Of a stretch of 64,000 nt of DNA, positions 53,574-64,000 are shown one piece after another (position 1 is the stretch's first letter; each line of letters starts with the position of its first letter). The notes beneath the pieces were generated by a model. The model made no database searches. It was not told the DNA's origin and saw nothing but the letters and a program-made list of their open reading frames with translations. Made by a program: the position numbers and the translations under genes. This stretch comes from Proteus vulgaris. GTDB taxonomy: Bacteria; Pseudomonadota; Gammaproteobacteria; Enterobacterales; Enterobacteriaceae. The stretch is taken from positions 160,850 to 224,849 of the forward strand of contig NZ_JAEHOQ010000003.1 of the NCBI RefSeq assembly GCF_016239305.1, given 5' to 3'.

Positions 53574-54275
53574 TTACTGATGGGATCTTTTTTGATACCA
53601 ATGTATCGCCGCCTTCACTAATGCACTGGTTGAATCAATATATTTATTTTTCTTATTTTTAATTTCATTTTGTAAAATAATAGGAACTTCAGTACATCCT
53701 AAAACAATCACTTCAGCGCCCTGCTCAAAAAGACATTGAGCAATTTCCTTCATTAATTTCTCAGCATTTTCTATTTCTCCTGATTTTAATAAATAAATAC
53801 TTTCCATTACTTTTCGCTGTTGTTCTTTATTCGGTGTAATACAATTTAAACCTTCACTTTCTATTTTTTGTTGATACAGTCCCATATAAACCGTTGCATT
53901 AGTTGCGAGCAACCCAACATTCACTTTCCCACTATCAAGCACTTCCTTCATTGTCGAATCAATAATACTGAGCATTTCCACATGACAACTTTTTTTTAAT
54001 TCAGAAAACCAATAATGCGCTGTATTACAAGGAATAATAATACATTCAGCACCTGCATTTTCTAGTATGTCTAAGTAATCTTGCATTAAAGGTAGAGGCG
54101 ATACACCGCCTTGCATTAATGCCTGAGTTCTATCAGGAATATCAGGTATAGAAGAGATAATTAATGGAACATGTTCTTGATCACTATTTGCCGATGTAAA
54201 GGTAATAAATTTATTAAATAAATCTACTGTTGCCGCTGGCCCCATACCACCAAGAACACCAATTAATCCTTTCAT
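53574..54275 (-). CDS. aspartate/glutamate racemase family protein
   Basis: 233 residues. The Asp/Glu racemase pattern is complete: LIGVLGGMGPAATVDLFNKF at the start, first catalytic Cys83 in IIIPCNTAHYW and second Cys194 in VLGCTEVPII. Both cysteines present means racemisation in both directions is possible. YgeA/RacX-like in size. Shares a strand and probably an operon with the Dcu transporter; divergent from the LysR gene. Confidence 0.88.
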   Translation of the reverse strand: MKGLIGVLGGMGPAATVDLFNKFITFTSANSDQEHVPLIISSIPDIPDRTQALMQGGVSPLPLMQDYLDILENAGAECIIIPCNTAHYWFSELKKSCHVEMLSIIDSTMKEVLDSGKVNVGLLATNATVYMGLYQQKIESEGLNCITPNKEQQRKVMESIYLLKSGEIENAEKLMKEIAQCLFEQGAEVIVLGCTEVPIILQNEIKNKKNKYIDSTSALVKAAIHWYQKRSHQ

Positions 54276-54710
54276 AACAAATCTCTCTTACGTTATAAAC
54301 GACATGATAAAAATCATTAATCATTTTCTAAAAAGAAAATAAAAAATTTTACTGTTAATAACTTCTATAAAAATAATATATTTATTATATAAACTTATTT
54401 TGGTGTAAAAGAGAAATGCAAGTATGTATGGCGCAATGCAGATTATGCATTAAGAATTAAATCAACATTGCTATCTTTAATATATAAATGTTAGCGTTAG
54501 CAATAAGATAACTACTGCCGTCTACTATTTTATTAAGATTAGTATTTAAATTTCACATTGCTTAATAACTAAAATGACACCACGATGCATAATACGAATT
54601 AAGAAAAAACATAATAAGGTAATTTTTATAACTAATATTTAACGATAAATATAAAAATTAAACCAAAATAGCGAAATAAATCCTTAAGAATAAATAAAGG
54701 GGTAAGTGTA
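54276..54710. promoter_or_regulatory. divergent regulatory region between racemase and LysR genes
   Basis: 435 bp, AT-rich. A LysR-type palindrome aatgca-N5-tgcatt is at 54435-54451 (contains a T-N11-A motif); a second atgcat is at 54595-54600. Probable binding site(s) of the LysR protein for both promoters. No gene seen. Confidence 0.55.
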
Positions 54711-55622
54711 ATGATGAAAAATATAGAAACGAAATGGCTTTATGATTTTTTAACGCTAGAGGCGTGTCGCCATTTTTCACATGCAGCTGAACAACGTAAT
54801 ATTTCACAACCTGCCTTTAGTCGCCGAATACAAGCATTAGAGTTCGCAATTGGTGTTGCACTGTTTGATAGAACAACGTTACCACTCCAACTGACTGAAG
54901 AAGGTAAGCTCTTTCATTCGCAAGCTCGTAGCTTATTACAGCAACTTGAATGTAATCTTAGTGAATTGTCAGGCTATAATATTTTGAGCATTCCTAACAT
55001 TAATATTGCTGCCGCTCATTCATTATCGCTCACCCTGCTTCCTAAACTAATCCACTCTCTTTCTCAGTGTAGTGAGGAATTTGTTTATCATGTTGAAGCG
55101 ATTGATGTGGTGCAAGTTGTCAATGCACTGCGTGAAGGTCGAAGTGATTTTATCATCTCTTTTTATGATGAAGACTTAATGCAACCCCCGTTCTGTTGCT
55201 TAAAAATATTTGAGTCAGAAATGTATCCTGTTTGTGCAACAACCCCAGAGGGTAAAGCGATGTATGATATCAACCAACCTCAAGTTCCTTTACTTAATTA
55301 TACTGATGCATCTTATATGGGCCGTTTAGTTAATAAACGCTTACGTGAGGTAGGTGAAATAACCACACGCACACTCTTTATGTCTTCTATGAGTGAATTA
55401 TTAAAAAATATGACATTAAACGGACATGGTATTGCTTGGCTTCCTATTTATTCTATTGTTAATGAACTAAAAGAAAATAAACTAGTACGCCTTAATACAC
55501 CTGAATTGACAATTCCGATAGAAGCTTATATCTATCGTATGGATACACGGTTAAATAAAACCGCTGAGAATTTTTGGCAAATACTAAAAAAAAATATTTC
55601 TAGTCATTTAATTTTGGCATAG
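54711..55622 (+). CDS. LysR-family transcription regulator
   Basis: 303 residues. The N-terminal helix-turn-helix is complete (FLTLEACRHFSHAAEQRNIS, QPAFSRRIQALEFAIGVALF), followed by a substrate-binding effector domain. Start ATG follows AAGGGG. Divergent from racemase and dcu genes, so the likely regulator of that operon, perhaps responding to aspartate (inference). Ends at an intrinsic terminator. Confidence 0.9.
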   Translation: MMKNIETKWLYDFLTLEACRHFSHAAEQRNISQPAFSRRIQALEFAIGVALFDRTTLPLQLTEEGKLFHSQARSLLQQLECNLSELSGYNILSIPNINIAAAHSLSLTLLPKLIHSLSQCSEEFVYHVEAIDVVQVVNALREGRSDFIISFYDEDLMQPPFCCLKIFESEMYPVCATTPEGKAMYDINQPQVPLLNYTDASYMGRLVNKRLREVGEITTRTLFMSSMSELLKNMTLNGHGIAWLPIYSIVNELKENKLVRLNTPELTIPIEAYIYRMDTRLNKTAENFWQILKKNISSHLILA

Positions 55623-55642
55623 AAGAAAACAATACTGATAAA

Positions 55643-55671
55643 AAACACCTGCTCATTTTTAGCAGGTGTTT
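55643..55671. terminator. intrinsic terminator between LysR and protease genes
   Basis: 11-bp perfect arms aaacacctgct / agcaggtgttt around a 7-nt loop, with flanking A and T tracts. Shared by the convergent genes. Confidence 0.85.
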
Positions 55672-55689
55672 ATACATCAATGGATGATC

Positions 55690-56982
55690 CTAGTTATATT
55701 TTATTTGTTTCTTTAAATATAAAATCGCATTATTCACATTGGGTAATGGACCAATTTTGTCATTTGATAATGGAAAAGTGCCTGTTCTAATTAATAAATC
55801 ACGCATTTGTACTGGTGTTAATACTCTATTTGTATTGCTTTTATACCAAGATTGGATCATGGCGGCCGCCCCCGCCACTAATGCACTGGCGGACGAAGTT
55901 CCACTAAAACTGGCTGTATAAGTATGATTGTCATCACTTCGAAAGAGATCACCATAACCTGCTGTTGCAACATCTTCGCCCCATGCTTGTACATGAATGG
56001 GTGAACCATGCGTTGAAAAAGGTAGGCGATTTAATGTATAAGGCGAACCAGCACCAACACGTATCGAATTGTTGTCATGGCGTTGGCGGTAACTTTCATA
56101 AGCAGGTAAATCAAGATCAACACCACCATTACCAGCCGCCATAATTACAATAATACCTGCATCTGTTAGTGCACGTGTCGCTTCCCAGATATGCATTTCA
56201 TAGTCAGCGGGAACATAAGCTTGGTGCTCACAGATGGTTTGCATTTCATATAAAACAATATCGCCCGCATGCAATATACGTTTACTCGCAATAATCGCAT
56301 CAATACGACCACAGGTTAATTCAGAGATGGCATAAAACATATCGAGTTTATACGCGAGACCAGTGATCCCTTTACCATCTTTTTTTCCCATAATTAATCC
56401 TGCAACTGCAGTACCGTGATCTGCCTGGCTCGTTTTTTCATTAAAAGGAAGTAATGGTGTAATGTTATCTGTTGATAAATCATGGTGAGATAGATTGAAA
56501 TCCCATTCAATATCGGCAACTTGAATACCTTGACCATATGCTTCTTGTTTCCAAGCGCCCAAAATCCCCAATCCTATAATTTTATTAATATTGGCTGTTT
56601 TTTCTGGAGCATCTAAATATTGCTGATACTGAGTAAAATCAGGTGTAATATTAGGAGGTTCAATGGGTTGTATCGGTACAGTTTGCGCATATTCAATATC
56701 AGGATACTGTTTTAATATTGTAATAACATTCTCTAATGAATATTGATTATTATCTGGTAAATTAAGGTAATAATATTTATTTAAGTCGTTAAAGTTTATT
56801 GAAATAGAATTAATATTATTTTTAGGAGGTAATTGATGGTCAGAAGAAATAACAGGTACTAAAGATATATTAGATAAAAAAGAACGATGCACTTCGTGGA
56901 GAATAGGAAATGACGGATTTTTATTATCATAATCAAAATTTTTTAATTTTATAAGGATCTTTCTTTTAATGTTCATATTCAA
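55690..56982 (-). CDS. subtilisin-like serine protease (S8 family)
   Basis: 430 residues with no signal peptide. The ~140-residue N-terminal part is a prodomain-like region. Catalytic landmarks: His189 in DHGTAVAGLIMG, oxyanion Asn285 in MAAGNGG, Ser363 in SFSGTSSASALVAGAAA. The Asp site reads VADIEWDFNLSHHDL: the position normally held by the catalytic Asp in the VAVIDTG-type motif holds Glu159, with Asp157 two residues before. I recall this DIE variant in other proteobacterial S8 proteins, but activity is not proven. Monocistronic; target and cell location unknown. Confidence 0.87.
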   Translation of the reverse strand: MNMNIKRKILIKLKNFDYDNKNPSFPILHEVHRSFLSNISLVPVISSDHQLPPKNNINSISINFNDLNKYYYLNLPDNNQYSLENVITILKQYPDIEYAQTVPIQPIEPPNITPDFTQYQQYLDAPEKTANINKIIGLGILGAWKQEAYGQGIQVADIEWDFNLSHHDLSTDNITPLLPFNEKTSQADHGTAVAGLIMGKKDGKGITGLAYKLDMFYAISELTCGRIDAIIASKRILHAGDIVLYEMQTICEHQAYVPADYEMHIWEATRALTDAGIIVIMAAGNGGVDLDLPAYESYRQRHDNNSIRVGAGSPYTLNRLPFSTHGSPIHVQAWGEDVATAGYGDLFRSDDNHTYTASFSGTSSASALVAGAAAMIQSWYKSNTNRVLTPVQMRDLLIRTGTFPLSNDKIGPLPNVNNAILYLKKQIKYN

Positions 56983-57135
56983 TGCTCCTCTTTTTATTTT
57001 TTGATTTATATCGTAAATAATTGAGCAGTGACTATTTCCATTTTTAATAGAGATAATATAAATAGGTCGTTTTATAAAAAAATAATATCAAGCCTATATT
57101 CTAGAATAGACTTAATATTATTTGAATAATGTTTA

Positions 57136-57732
<597 letters not shown>

Positions 57733-57892
57733 CTATTTTATGGTTTCTTATCACTTGTCTTCAGCTACGTAAAATAATTCTAACATCAGATCCATCATGT
57801 ATAAGCGATTCTCTATGTTATAATATGCACTCATTTTATCTCCTTTATAAATTAGAGATAATCAACGCCTAAATAGATGAAAGAATTACAGC

Positions 57893-58927
57893 ATGTCAGA
57901 AAATACAGAATTCAATAAATTAACAGAAAATCATAATATTAATATCCATTCAAAAAATTATAATTTGAATCGTTTTTCTGTTGCACCGATGCTCGACTGG
58001 ACTGATCGTCATTGCCGTTATTTCTTTCGTCAATTAAGTAAAAATACGTTACTTTATACTGAGATGGTCACAACTGGTGCCATCATTCATGGTAAAGGTG
58101 ATTACCTAAAATACAGTGAAGAAGAACACCCTGTTTCATTACAATTGGGCGGAAGCGATCCTCAAGCTTTAGCTCAATGTGCAAAATTAGCACAAGAACG
58201 TGGCTACGATGAAATTAATTTAAATGTAGGTTGTCCTTCAGATCGCGTTCAAAATGGGCGCTTTGGTGCTTGTTTAATGGGAGATGCCCAACTCGTCGCT
58301 GATTGTGTGAAAGCCATGCGCGATGTGGTTGATATTCCTGTCACAGTAAAAACACGCATTGGGATCGATGACCAAGATAGCTACGAATTTTTATGTGATT
58401 TTATTGATACCGTTAGTCGCGATAATAATTGCGATACTTTTATTATTCATGCTCGTAAAGCATGGCTATCGGGTTTAAGTCCAAAAGAGAACCGTGAGGT
58501 TCCACCTTTAGATTATCCTCGTGTTTATCAGTTAAAACGTGATTTTTCACATCTCACCATGGCGATTAATGGTGGGATTAAATCACTAGAAGAAGCAAAG
58601 GAACACTTAAAACATATGGATGGTGTTATGGTTGGTCGCGAGGCTTATCAAAACCCGTCAATTCTAGCGCATGTTGATCATGAACTTTTTGATAATCAAT
58701 TACCTATTGCTGATACCGTCGCTGCCGTAAGAGCAATGTATCCTTATATTGAAAAAGAGCTCTCACAAGGCACTTATTTAGGTCATGTGACTCGTCATAT
58801 GTTAGGAATTTTCCAAGGTATTCCGGGCGCTAGACAATGGCGTCGTCATTTAAGTGAAAATGCCCATAAGCAAGGTGCTGATCTAACCGTTCTAGAAAAT
58901 GCGCTTAAATTTGTGACTGAAAAATAA
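57893..58927 (+). CDS. dusA: tRNA-dihydrouridine(20/20a) synthase
   Basis: 344 residues (E. coli DusA about 330-345). FMN barrel start [18 protein letters not shown], catalytic Cys in [14 protein letters not shown], and the DusA-specific block [18 protein letters not shown]. Reduces U20/U20a of tRNA. The ATG at 57893 gives an extended polar N-terminus (~28 residues) seen in other enterobacterial DusA annotations; a later start near the core is possible. In E. coli zur precedes and pspG follows dusA; neither is visible here. Confidence 0.96.
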   Translation: MSENTEFNKLTENHNINIHSKNYNLNRFSVAPMLDWTDRHCRYFFRQLSKNTLLYTEMVTTGAIIHGKGDYLKYSEEEHPVSLQLGGSDPQALAQCAKLAQERGYDEINLNVGCPSDRVQNGRFGACLMGDAQLVADCVKAMRDVVDIPVTVKTRIGIDDQDSYEFLCDFIDTVSRDNNCDTFIIHARKAWLSGLSPKENREVPPLDYPRVYQLKRDFSHLTMAINGGIKSLEEAKEHLKHMDGVMVGREAYQNPSILAHVDHELFDNQLPIADTVAAVRAMYPYIEKELSQGTYLGHVTRHMLGIFQGIPGARQWRRHLSENAHKQGADLTVLENALKFVTEK

Positions 58928-58942
58928 TTAAGAAATAAATAT

Positions 58943-58978
58943 TTAAAACCTGTCTAATTTATTTTAAACAGGTTTTAA
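58943..58978. terminator. convergent terminator between dusA and qor
   Basis: 11-bp perfect arms ttaaaacctgt / acaggttttaa with a 14-nt loop, lying between two genes that point at each other. T tracts are short, so strength is uncertain. Confidence 0.6.
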
Positions 58979-58994
58979 ATCTTACAAACAATAA

Positions 58995-59978
58995 TTAAGG
59001 AATAAGTAAGCTTGATCCTTGAGATTGTCGGCTTTCAAGATAACGATGCGCTTCTTTTGCATCTGCTAACGCAAATTTCTGATTATCTGGCACACTGACA
59101 TCAATTTTACCGCTTCCAATTAACGCAAATAGCGCTTCACTCGCAGCGTCTAGCTCTTCACGTGTTGTGATATAACCCGAAATGGACGGGCGCGTCACAT
59201 ACAGAGAACCTTTTTTATTAAGAATACCTAAATCAACACCAGTGACTGCACCAGATGCATTACCAAAACTCACCATTAAGCCACGACGTTGTAAGCAGTC
59301 TAATGAATCTAACCAAGTTGCTTTACCGACAGAATCATAAACAACAGACACTTTTTGATTATTAGTCAGCGCTAATACACGCTCAACTATTGATTCTGTT
59401 TGGTAATTAATCACTTCCCATACACCTGCAGCTTTTGCTTTAGCAACTTTTGCATCACTGCCTGCTGTACCTATCATTTTTGCATTAATGGCTTTCGCCC
59501 ATTGGCTTGCAATTAAACCAACACCACCAGCAGCTGCGTGGAATAAAAAGGTTTCGCCTGCTTGTAATTTATAGGTTTCATTGAACAAATAATAAACCGT
59601 TAATCCTTTTAAAAAAGAGGCGGCAGCTTGTTCAAAAGAGATATTATCAGGCAGACGCGCCACTTTATTTTCTGGTACATTATGCGTATCGCTATAAGCC
59701 CCTAACGGAGATTGCGCATATACAACTCTGTCCCCTTCTTTTAGTGAAGTCACTTTAGCGCCTGTTTTGATAACAATACCAGCAGCTTCAGTGCCTAATC
59801 CGCTTGGGAATTGGCTTACAGGATATAATCCGCTACGCACATAAGTATCAATATAGTTAATACCAATTGCCTTATTGGCAACTTGAACTTCATTATCACC
59901 AAGAGGAGCCGGTGTAAATGTTGCTAACTCAAGAACGTCAGCACTGCCATGAGCCGCAAATTGAATACGTTTAGCCAT
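58995..59978 (-). CDS. qorA: NADPH quinone oxidoreductase
   Basis: 327 residues (E. coli QorA 327). Medium-chain reductase fold without zinc ligands: GIDTYVRSG-like GINYIDTYVRSGLYP, and the NADPH-binding AAAGGVGLIASQWAKA. Same place beside dnaB as in E. coli, so the ortholog call is safe. Start ATG overlaps nothing; 211 bp separate it from dnaB. Confidence 0.95.
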   Translation of the reverse strand: MAKRIQFAAHGSADVLELATFTPAPLGDNEVQVANKAIGINYIDTYVRSGLYPVSQFPSGLGTEAAGIVIKTGAKVTSLKEGDRVVYAQSPLGAYSDTHNVPENKVARLPDNISFEQAAASFLKGLTVYYLFNETYKLQAGETFLFHAAAGGVGLIASQWAKAINAKMIGTAGSDAKVAKAKAAGVWEVINYQTESIVERVLALTNNQKVSVVYDSVGKATWLDSLDCLQRRGLMVSFGNASGAVTGVDLGILNKKGSLYVTRPSISGYITTREELDAASEALFALIGSGKIDVSVPDNQKFALADAKEAHRYLESRQSQGSSLLIP

Positions 59979-60092
59979 TACTATCTCCTTTGTAGAGTGA
60001 GAGGTTAAATAAGCGAGCGTAAAAAGACCTTAGGAGATAATGACAAAGGATAGCTATTTCTACAAGGCACAGATAATTGGGTTAGCGTATAC

Positions 60093-60150
60093 TAGAGCGA
60101 ATTGATCTTTTCTTATTGTAAAAATAAGCAGAAAAGATCAATTCGCTCTA
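60093..60150. promoter_or_regulatory. large hairpin (20-bp perfect arms) upstream of dnaB
   Basis: 60093-60112 and 60131-60150 are perfect inverted complements (20 bp), with an 18-nt loop whose ttatt/aataa ends add five more pairs across a 3-nt bulge. It ends 40 bp before the dnaB start. No T run follows, so it is not a typical terminator. It could be a leader structure, an operator, or a small mobile palindrome. Confidence 0.8.
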
Positions 60151-60189
60151 ATACACTGACTGACACTTTTTCGATTTTATGCAGGATTT

Positions 60190-61599
60190 ATGGCCAGAAA
60201 TAAGACCACTGACAAGCTGATGTCTGATATTAAAGACCGACAAATGGAGGGATTAAAGCTACCTCCCCATTCGCTGGAAGCAGAGCAGTCCGTGTTAGGC
60301 GGTCTGATGATAGATAATGAACGTTGGGATAATGTTTCGGAACGGGTTACCGCAGAAGATTTTTATAGCCGACCTCATCGTACTATTTTCTCGCAAATGC
60401 AACGCTTACTAGAATTAGGTAAGCCTATTGACCTAATTACACTATCAGAAGCATTAGAACAAAATGCTGAGTTAGACAATGTTGGCGGTTTTGCTTATTT
60501 AGCAGAACTTTCTAAAAATACGCCAAGTGCGGCGAACATCAATGCTTATGCGGATATTGTCCGAGAACGTGCGGTTGTTCGCGATATGATAAAAGTCGCC
60601 AATGAGATCGCTGATGCGGGTTTTGATCCTCAAGGACGCACAAGTGAAGATCTACTCGATTTTGCCGAATCGAGAGTGTTCCAAATTGCTGAAACTCGTG
60701 CCAACAAAGATGAAGGCCCGAAAGCGATAGAGGCTATTTTAGAAGAAACCGTTGAAAAAATAGAACAGCTCTATCAAAAACCTCACGATGGTGTCACAGG
60801 GGTTTCCAGTGGTTACCAAGATCTTGATAAAAAAACCGCTGGGTTACAAAAATCAGATTTAATTATTGTCGCAGCACGTCCTTCGATGGGGAAAACCACA
60901 TTTGCCATGAACTTATGTGAAAATGCGGCAATGACAGAAGAAAAACCCGTACTTATCTTTAGTTTAGAGATGCCCGGCAACCAAATCATGATGCGTATGT
61001 TGGCATCATTATCTCGAGTTGATCAGACAAGAATTCGTACAGGCCAGCTTGATGATGAGGATTGGGCGCGTATTTCAAGCACCATGGGTATCTTGCTTGA
61101 AAAACGTAATATGTATATTGATGACTCATCGGGTTTAACGCCAACAGAAGTACGCTCTCGTGCTCGTCGAATTTATCGTGAACATGGTGGTTTAAGCCTT
61201 ATCATGATTGACTACTTACAGCTAATGAGAGTACCTTCATTATCTGAAAACAGAACATTAGAAATTGCTGAAATTTCGCGTTCATTAAAAGCATTAGCTA
61301 AAGAACTGCAAGTACCCGTAGTGGCACTATCACAGTTAAACCGTAGTTTGGAACAACGTGCTGATAAACGCCCTGTCAACTCTGACTTACGTGAATCAGG
61401 CTCTATTGAGCAAGATGCTGACCTTATCATGTTTATTTATCGTGATGAGGTTTATCACGAAAGCAGTGATTTAAAAGGTGTTGCGGAGATAATTATTGGT
61501 AAGCAGCGTAATGGTCCTATTGGTTCAGTCAGATTGACCTTTAACGGTCAATGGTCGCGCTTTGATAACTACGCAGGCCCTGCTTACGACGATGAATAA
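60190..61599 (+). CDS. dnaB: replicative DNA helicase
   Basis: 469 residues (E. coli DnaB 471). N-terminal DnaG-interacting domain (PPHSLEAEQSVLGGLMIDNE), linker, and RecA-like domain with Walker A ARPSMGKTT, Walker B LIMIDYLQLM, and the arginine-finger region KQRNGPIGSVRLTF. Hexameric 5'-3' helicase of the replication fork. ATG follows GCAGGATTT. Confidence 0.98.
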   Translation: MARNKTTDKLMSDIKDRQMEGLKLPPHSLEAEQSVLGGLMIDNERWDNVSERVTAEDFYSRPHRTIFSQMQRLLELGKPIDLITLSEALEQNAELDNVGGFAYLAELSKNTPSAANINAYADIVRERAVVRDMIKVANEIADAGFDPQGRTSEDLLDFAESRVFQIAETRANKDEGPKAIEAILEETVEKIEQLYQKPHDGVTGVSSGYQDLDKKTAGLQKSDLIIVAARPSMGKTTFAMNLCENAAMTEEKPVLIFSLEMPGNQIMMRMLASLSRVDQTRIRTGQLDDEDWARISSTMGILLEKRNMYIDDSSGLTPTEVRSRARRIYREHGGLSLIMIDYLQLMRVPSLSENRTLEIAEISRSLKALAKELQVPVVALSQLNRSLEQRADKRPVNSDLRESGSIEQDADLIMFIYRDEVYHESSDLKGVAEIIIGKQRNGPIGSVRLTFNGQWSRFDNYAGPAYDDE

Positions 61600-61639
61600 A
61601 CACTAACCTTGATTTAATTAGAGGAAGTATTGAAATAAT

Positions 61640-62731
61640 ATGAAAGCGGCAACCGCAGTGATAGATCGCCGCGCTCTGCGTCACAATTTTCAGCATGTGA
61701 GAGACTATGCCCCACATAGCCACCTGATAGCTGTCGTGAAAGCAAACGCTTATGGTCATGGGTTATTAGAAACAGCGTATACCTTAATGGATAATGCTGA
61801 TTGTTTTGGTGTTGCACGTATTGGTGAAGCATTAACCTTACGAAGTGGGGGCGTTGTAAAACCCATTCTCTTATTAGAAGGCTTTTTTGATATTGCTGAT
61901 TTACCTATTTTAGTCGTCAACCATATTGAAACTGTTGTTCACAGCCAAGAGCAATTAGAAGCCTTAGAACAAGCCGATTTAGATGAACCCGTTAAAGTAT
62001 GGATGAAAATCGATACTGGCATGCACCGTTTAGGTATACGCCCTGAAGATGCACAAGCCTTTTATCTACGACTTTCTGCCTGCAAGAATGTCCAACAACC
62101 TGTTAATATTGTCAGCCATTTTAGTCGCGCTGATGAGCCAGATATTCCTGAAGCAACACAAAAACAAATCTCACTATTTCAAGATTTTATTCAAAATAAA
62201 GCCGGTGATAAGTCTATCGCAGCTTCTGCTGGTATTTTATTTTGGCCCCAAGTTCATTATCAGTGGGTTCGCCCTGGCATTATTACTTATGGCATTTCTC
62301 CTACTGGTGATGAAAGAACGGGCAAAGACTTTGGTTTAACCCCTGCGATGACGCTAAAAACAAGTCTGATCGCCGTTCGTAAACATAAAGCTGGTGAACC
62401 GGTTGGTTATGGTGGGACATGGGTAAGCGAAAAAGACACTTATCTTGGCGTTATCGCCATTGGTTATGGTGATGGTTATCCTCGCAGTGCGCCGTCAGGT
62501 ACTCCTGTGTGGATCAATGGTCGAAAAGTGCCTATTGTGGGTCGTGTTTCGATGGATATGATCAGCGTCGATTTGGGGACTGAACTTATTGATAGTGTTG
62601 GTGATGAAGCAATTTTATGGGGAGATGTGTTGCCCGTAGAAGAAATTGCCAAATATAGTGGTATTAGCGCCTATGAGTTGATTACAAAATTAACCTCACG
62701 CGTCATCATGGAATACCTAGACGAACAATAA
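61640..62731 (+). CDS. alr: alanine racemase
   Basis: 363 residues (E. coli Alr 359). PLP Lys34 in [22 protein letters not shown] carries the late conserved block near the second catalytic Tyr. Makes D-alanine for peptidoglycan. 40 bp after dnaB and on the same strand, probably cotranscribed as in E. coli. Confidence 0.97.
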   Translation: MKAATAVIDRRALRHNFQHVRDYAPHSHLIAVVKANAYGHGLLETAYTLMDNADCFGVARIGEALTLRSGGVVKPILLLEGFFDIADLPILVVNHIETVVHSQEQLEALEQADLDEPVKVWMKIDTGMHRLGIRPEDAQAFYLRLSACKNVQQPVNIVSHFSRADEPDIPEATQKQISLFQDFIQNKAGDKSIAASAGILFWPQVHYQWVRPGIITYGISPTGDERTGKDFGLTPAMTLKTSLIAVRKHKAGEPVGYGGTWVSEKDTYLGVIAIGYGDGYPRSAPSGTPVWINGRKVPIVGRVSMDMISVDLGTELIDSVGDEAILWGDVLPVEEIAKYSGISAYELITKLTSRVIMEYLDEQ

Positions 62732-62784
62732 TACACACGATATTGTATCCCTATGACACACTCAAAGTGATTGGAGAAAAAGCC

Positions 62785-63981
62785 GTGTTTCAACAGGTTG
62801 AAGCGTTTCCGGGAGATCCCATTCTCTCGTTGATGGATGTTTATAACAAAGACCCGCGTCAGGATAAAATTAATTTAAGCATCGGTCTTTATTATGATGA
62901 AGAAGGCAAGACCCCTATTTTAGGAACAGTGTCAGTTGCACGCCAGCAACTCAATGCCATGACACCCACCGCAACACTTTATTTACCAATGGAAGGGCTA
63001 GCGCCATATCGTAGCGAAATTCAAGATCTCCTTTTCGGTGCAGATAATCCTCTAATTGCAGAAAAGAAAATTGCCACAATCCAAACATTAGGTGGATCAG
63101 GTGCATTAAAAGTAGGTGCTGATTTTCTGCATCGCTATTTCCCAGGATCAGAAGTGTGGATAAGTGATCCAACTTGGGATAATCATCGTTCTATTTTTGC
63201 AGGTTCAGGTTTCAAAGTGAATGACTACCCTTACTTTGATCCAGAAACCAAGGGCGTAAAATTTGACGCACTATTAGATTCCTTTAAAAAACTGCCTGAA
63301 AAAAGCATTGTATTGATGCATCCTTGTTGCCATAACCCAACAGGCTCCGATCTGACTAAAGATCAATGGGATCAAGTCACTGAAGTATTAAAAGCTCGCC
63401 AAGCAATTCCATTCTTAGATATTGCTTATCAAGGCTTTGCCGAAAATTTAGATGAAGATGCTTATGCTATTCGTACTATGGCAAAAGCAGGATTACCGAT
63501 ACTTATCAGTAATTCGTTTTCAAAAATCTTTGGGATCTACGGTGAGCGTGCAGGCGGTTTATCCATTGTTTGTGATAACGCCACTGAATGCGAACATGTA
63601 TTAGGCCAACTAAAAGCAGGTGTACGTCGCATCTATTCAAGCCCAGCAAACTACGGCGCACAAATTGTCAATAAAGTGCTGTCAGACCAAGTACTAACCG
63701 CACAATGGCAAAAAGAAGTAGCACATATGCGTGATCGTATTAAAGAGATGAGAGTCACTTTAGTAAATGCCTTAAAGGTAGCATTACCTGAAAAGAACTT
63801 TGATCACTTGTTAACGCAACGTGGCATGTTTAGTTATACCGGTTTTACACAAGCACAAGTTGATAGATTACGAGAAGAATTTGGTATTTACCTTGTTGGT
63901 ACAGGTCGTGTTTGTATGGCTGGCGTCAATACAGGTAATGTTCAACGCATTGCCCAAGCTTTTGCGGCTGTAAGTATTTAA
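62785..63981 (+). CDS. tyrB: aromatic amino-acid aminotransferase
   Basis: 398 residues from GTG at 62785 (start [13 protein letters not shown], matching E. coli TyrB), with TTGGAG about 9 nt upstream; the frame extends left to 62743 from a TTG, but no homologue begins there. PLP Lys in [14 protein letters not shown] and the block [13 protein letters not shown]. Converts aromatic keto acids to Phe and Tyr. Runs to the end of the window. Confidence 0.95.
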   Translation: MFQQVEAFPGDPILSLMDVYNKDPRQDKINLSIGLYYDEEGKTPILGTVSVARQQLNAMTPTATLYLPMEGLAPYRSEIQDLLFGADNPLIAEKKIATIQTLGGSGALKVGADFLHRYFPGSEVWISDPTWDNHRSIFAGSGFKVNDYPYFDPETKGVKFDALLDSFKKLPEKSIVLMHPCCHNPTGSDLTKDQWDQVTEVLKARQAIPFLDIAYQGFAENLDEDAYAIRTMAKAGLPILISNSFSKIFGIYGERAGGLSIVCDNATECEHVLGQLKAGVRRIYSSPANYGAQIVNKVLSDQVLTAQWQKEVAHMRDRIKEMRVTLVNALKVALPEKNFDHLLTQRGMFSYTGFTQAQVDRLREEFGIYLVGTGRVCMAGVNTGNVQRIAQAFAAVSI

Positions 63982-64000
63982 ATTACTCCCACTTTTTTAT

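Noticed and set aside
62743..62784. Longer N-terminus for TyrB
   Set aside because: TTG start, no homology to the TyrB N-terminus; GTG at 62785 has a ribosome site and the family start.

Overview
The window is AT-rich enterobacterial DNA that I read as Proteus mirabilis or a very close relative. The reasons are a SPI-1/Shigella-type type III secretion (T3SS) island next to a microcompartment-type choline (cut) operon, and, at the right end, the enterobacterial order dusA-qor-dnaB-alr-tyrB. The species call is recognition of gene content and synteny, not a database match.

Layout: 1-753, end of a TonB-dependent receptor and its terminator. 799-22221, a complete, very AT-rich T3SS island. On the minus strand from an invF-like AraC regulator it runs secretin, gatekeeper, export gate, chaperone, ATPase, stalk, needle-length protein, C-ring, spaPQRS, then the translocon chaperone and three translocon/tip proteins. 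On the plus strand are prgHIJK-orgAB and an orgC-like gene. 22222-27527, soxR and a divergent mexGHI-like RND efflux operon with a textbook SoxR promoter. 27466-28356, a HigB/HigA-type toxin-antitoxin pair between two 62-bp direct repeats. 28364-29791, a YopH/SptP-like protein tyrosine phosphatase carrying five tandem SH3-ligand-like repeats. 29999-41333, the choline TMA-lyase operon: shell proteins, CutC/CutD, aldehyde and alcohol dehydrogenases, PduL-type phosphotransacylase and two SMR transporters. 42090-44107, a TetR plus ToxR/ToxS-like regulatory operon with its palindromic operator. 44390-44986, a small protein with five tandem Tyr-Glu-Glu-Ile motifs. 45108-57723, metabolic and transport genes: O-acetylhomoserine sulfhydrylase, YddG-like exporter, potABCD, Dcu transporter with Asp/Glu racemase and LysR, an S8 protease and CbrC. 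57893-63981, the conserved dusA-qor-dnaB-alr-tyrB block.

Most interesting reading: the T3SS island itself carries only apparatus and translocon genes, but two nearby orphan genes look like its missing cargo. One is a tyrosine phosphatase with a proline-rich array fitting class II SH3 ligands (PxxPxK/R). The other is a repeat protein built from the preferred ligand of Src-family SH2 domains (YEEI). Together they suggest an effector set aimed at host phosphotyrosine signalling. This is inference from motifs; translocation, phosphorylation and binding need experiments.

Regulation visible in sequence: a SoxR box in a 19-bp spacer with the soxR promoter overlapping on the other strand; a TetR-type 18-bp palindrome; a LysR-type palindrome between the divergent LysR and racemase-dcu genes; a 20-bp-arm hairpin upstream of dnaB; several intrinsic terminators. 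I saw no tRNA, rRNA, CRISPR array, insertion sequence or integrase.
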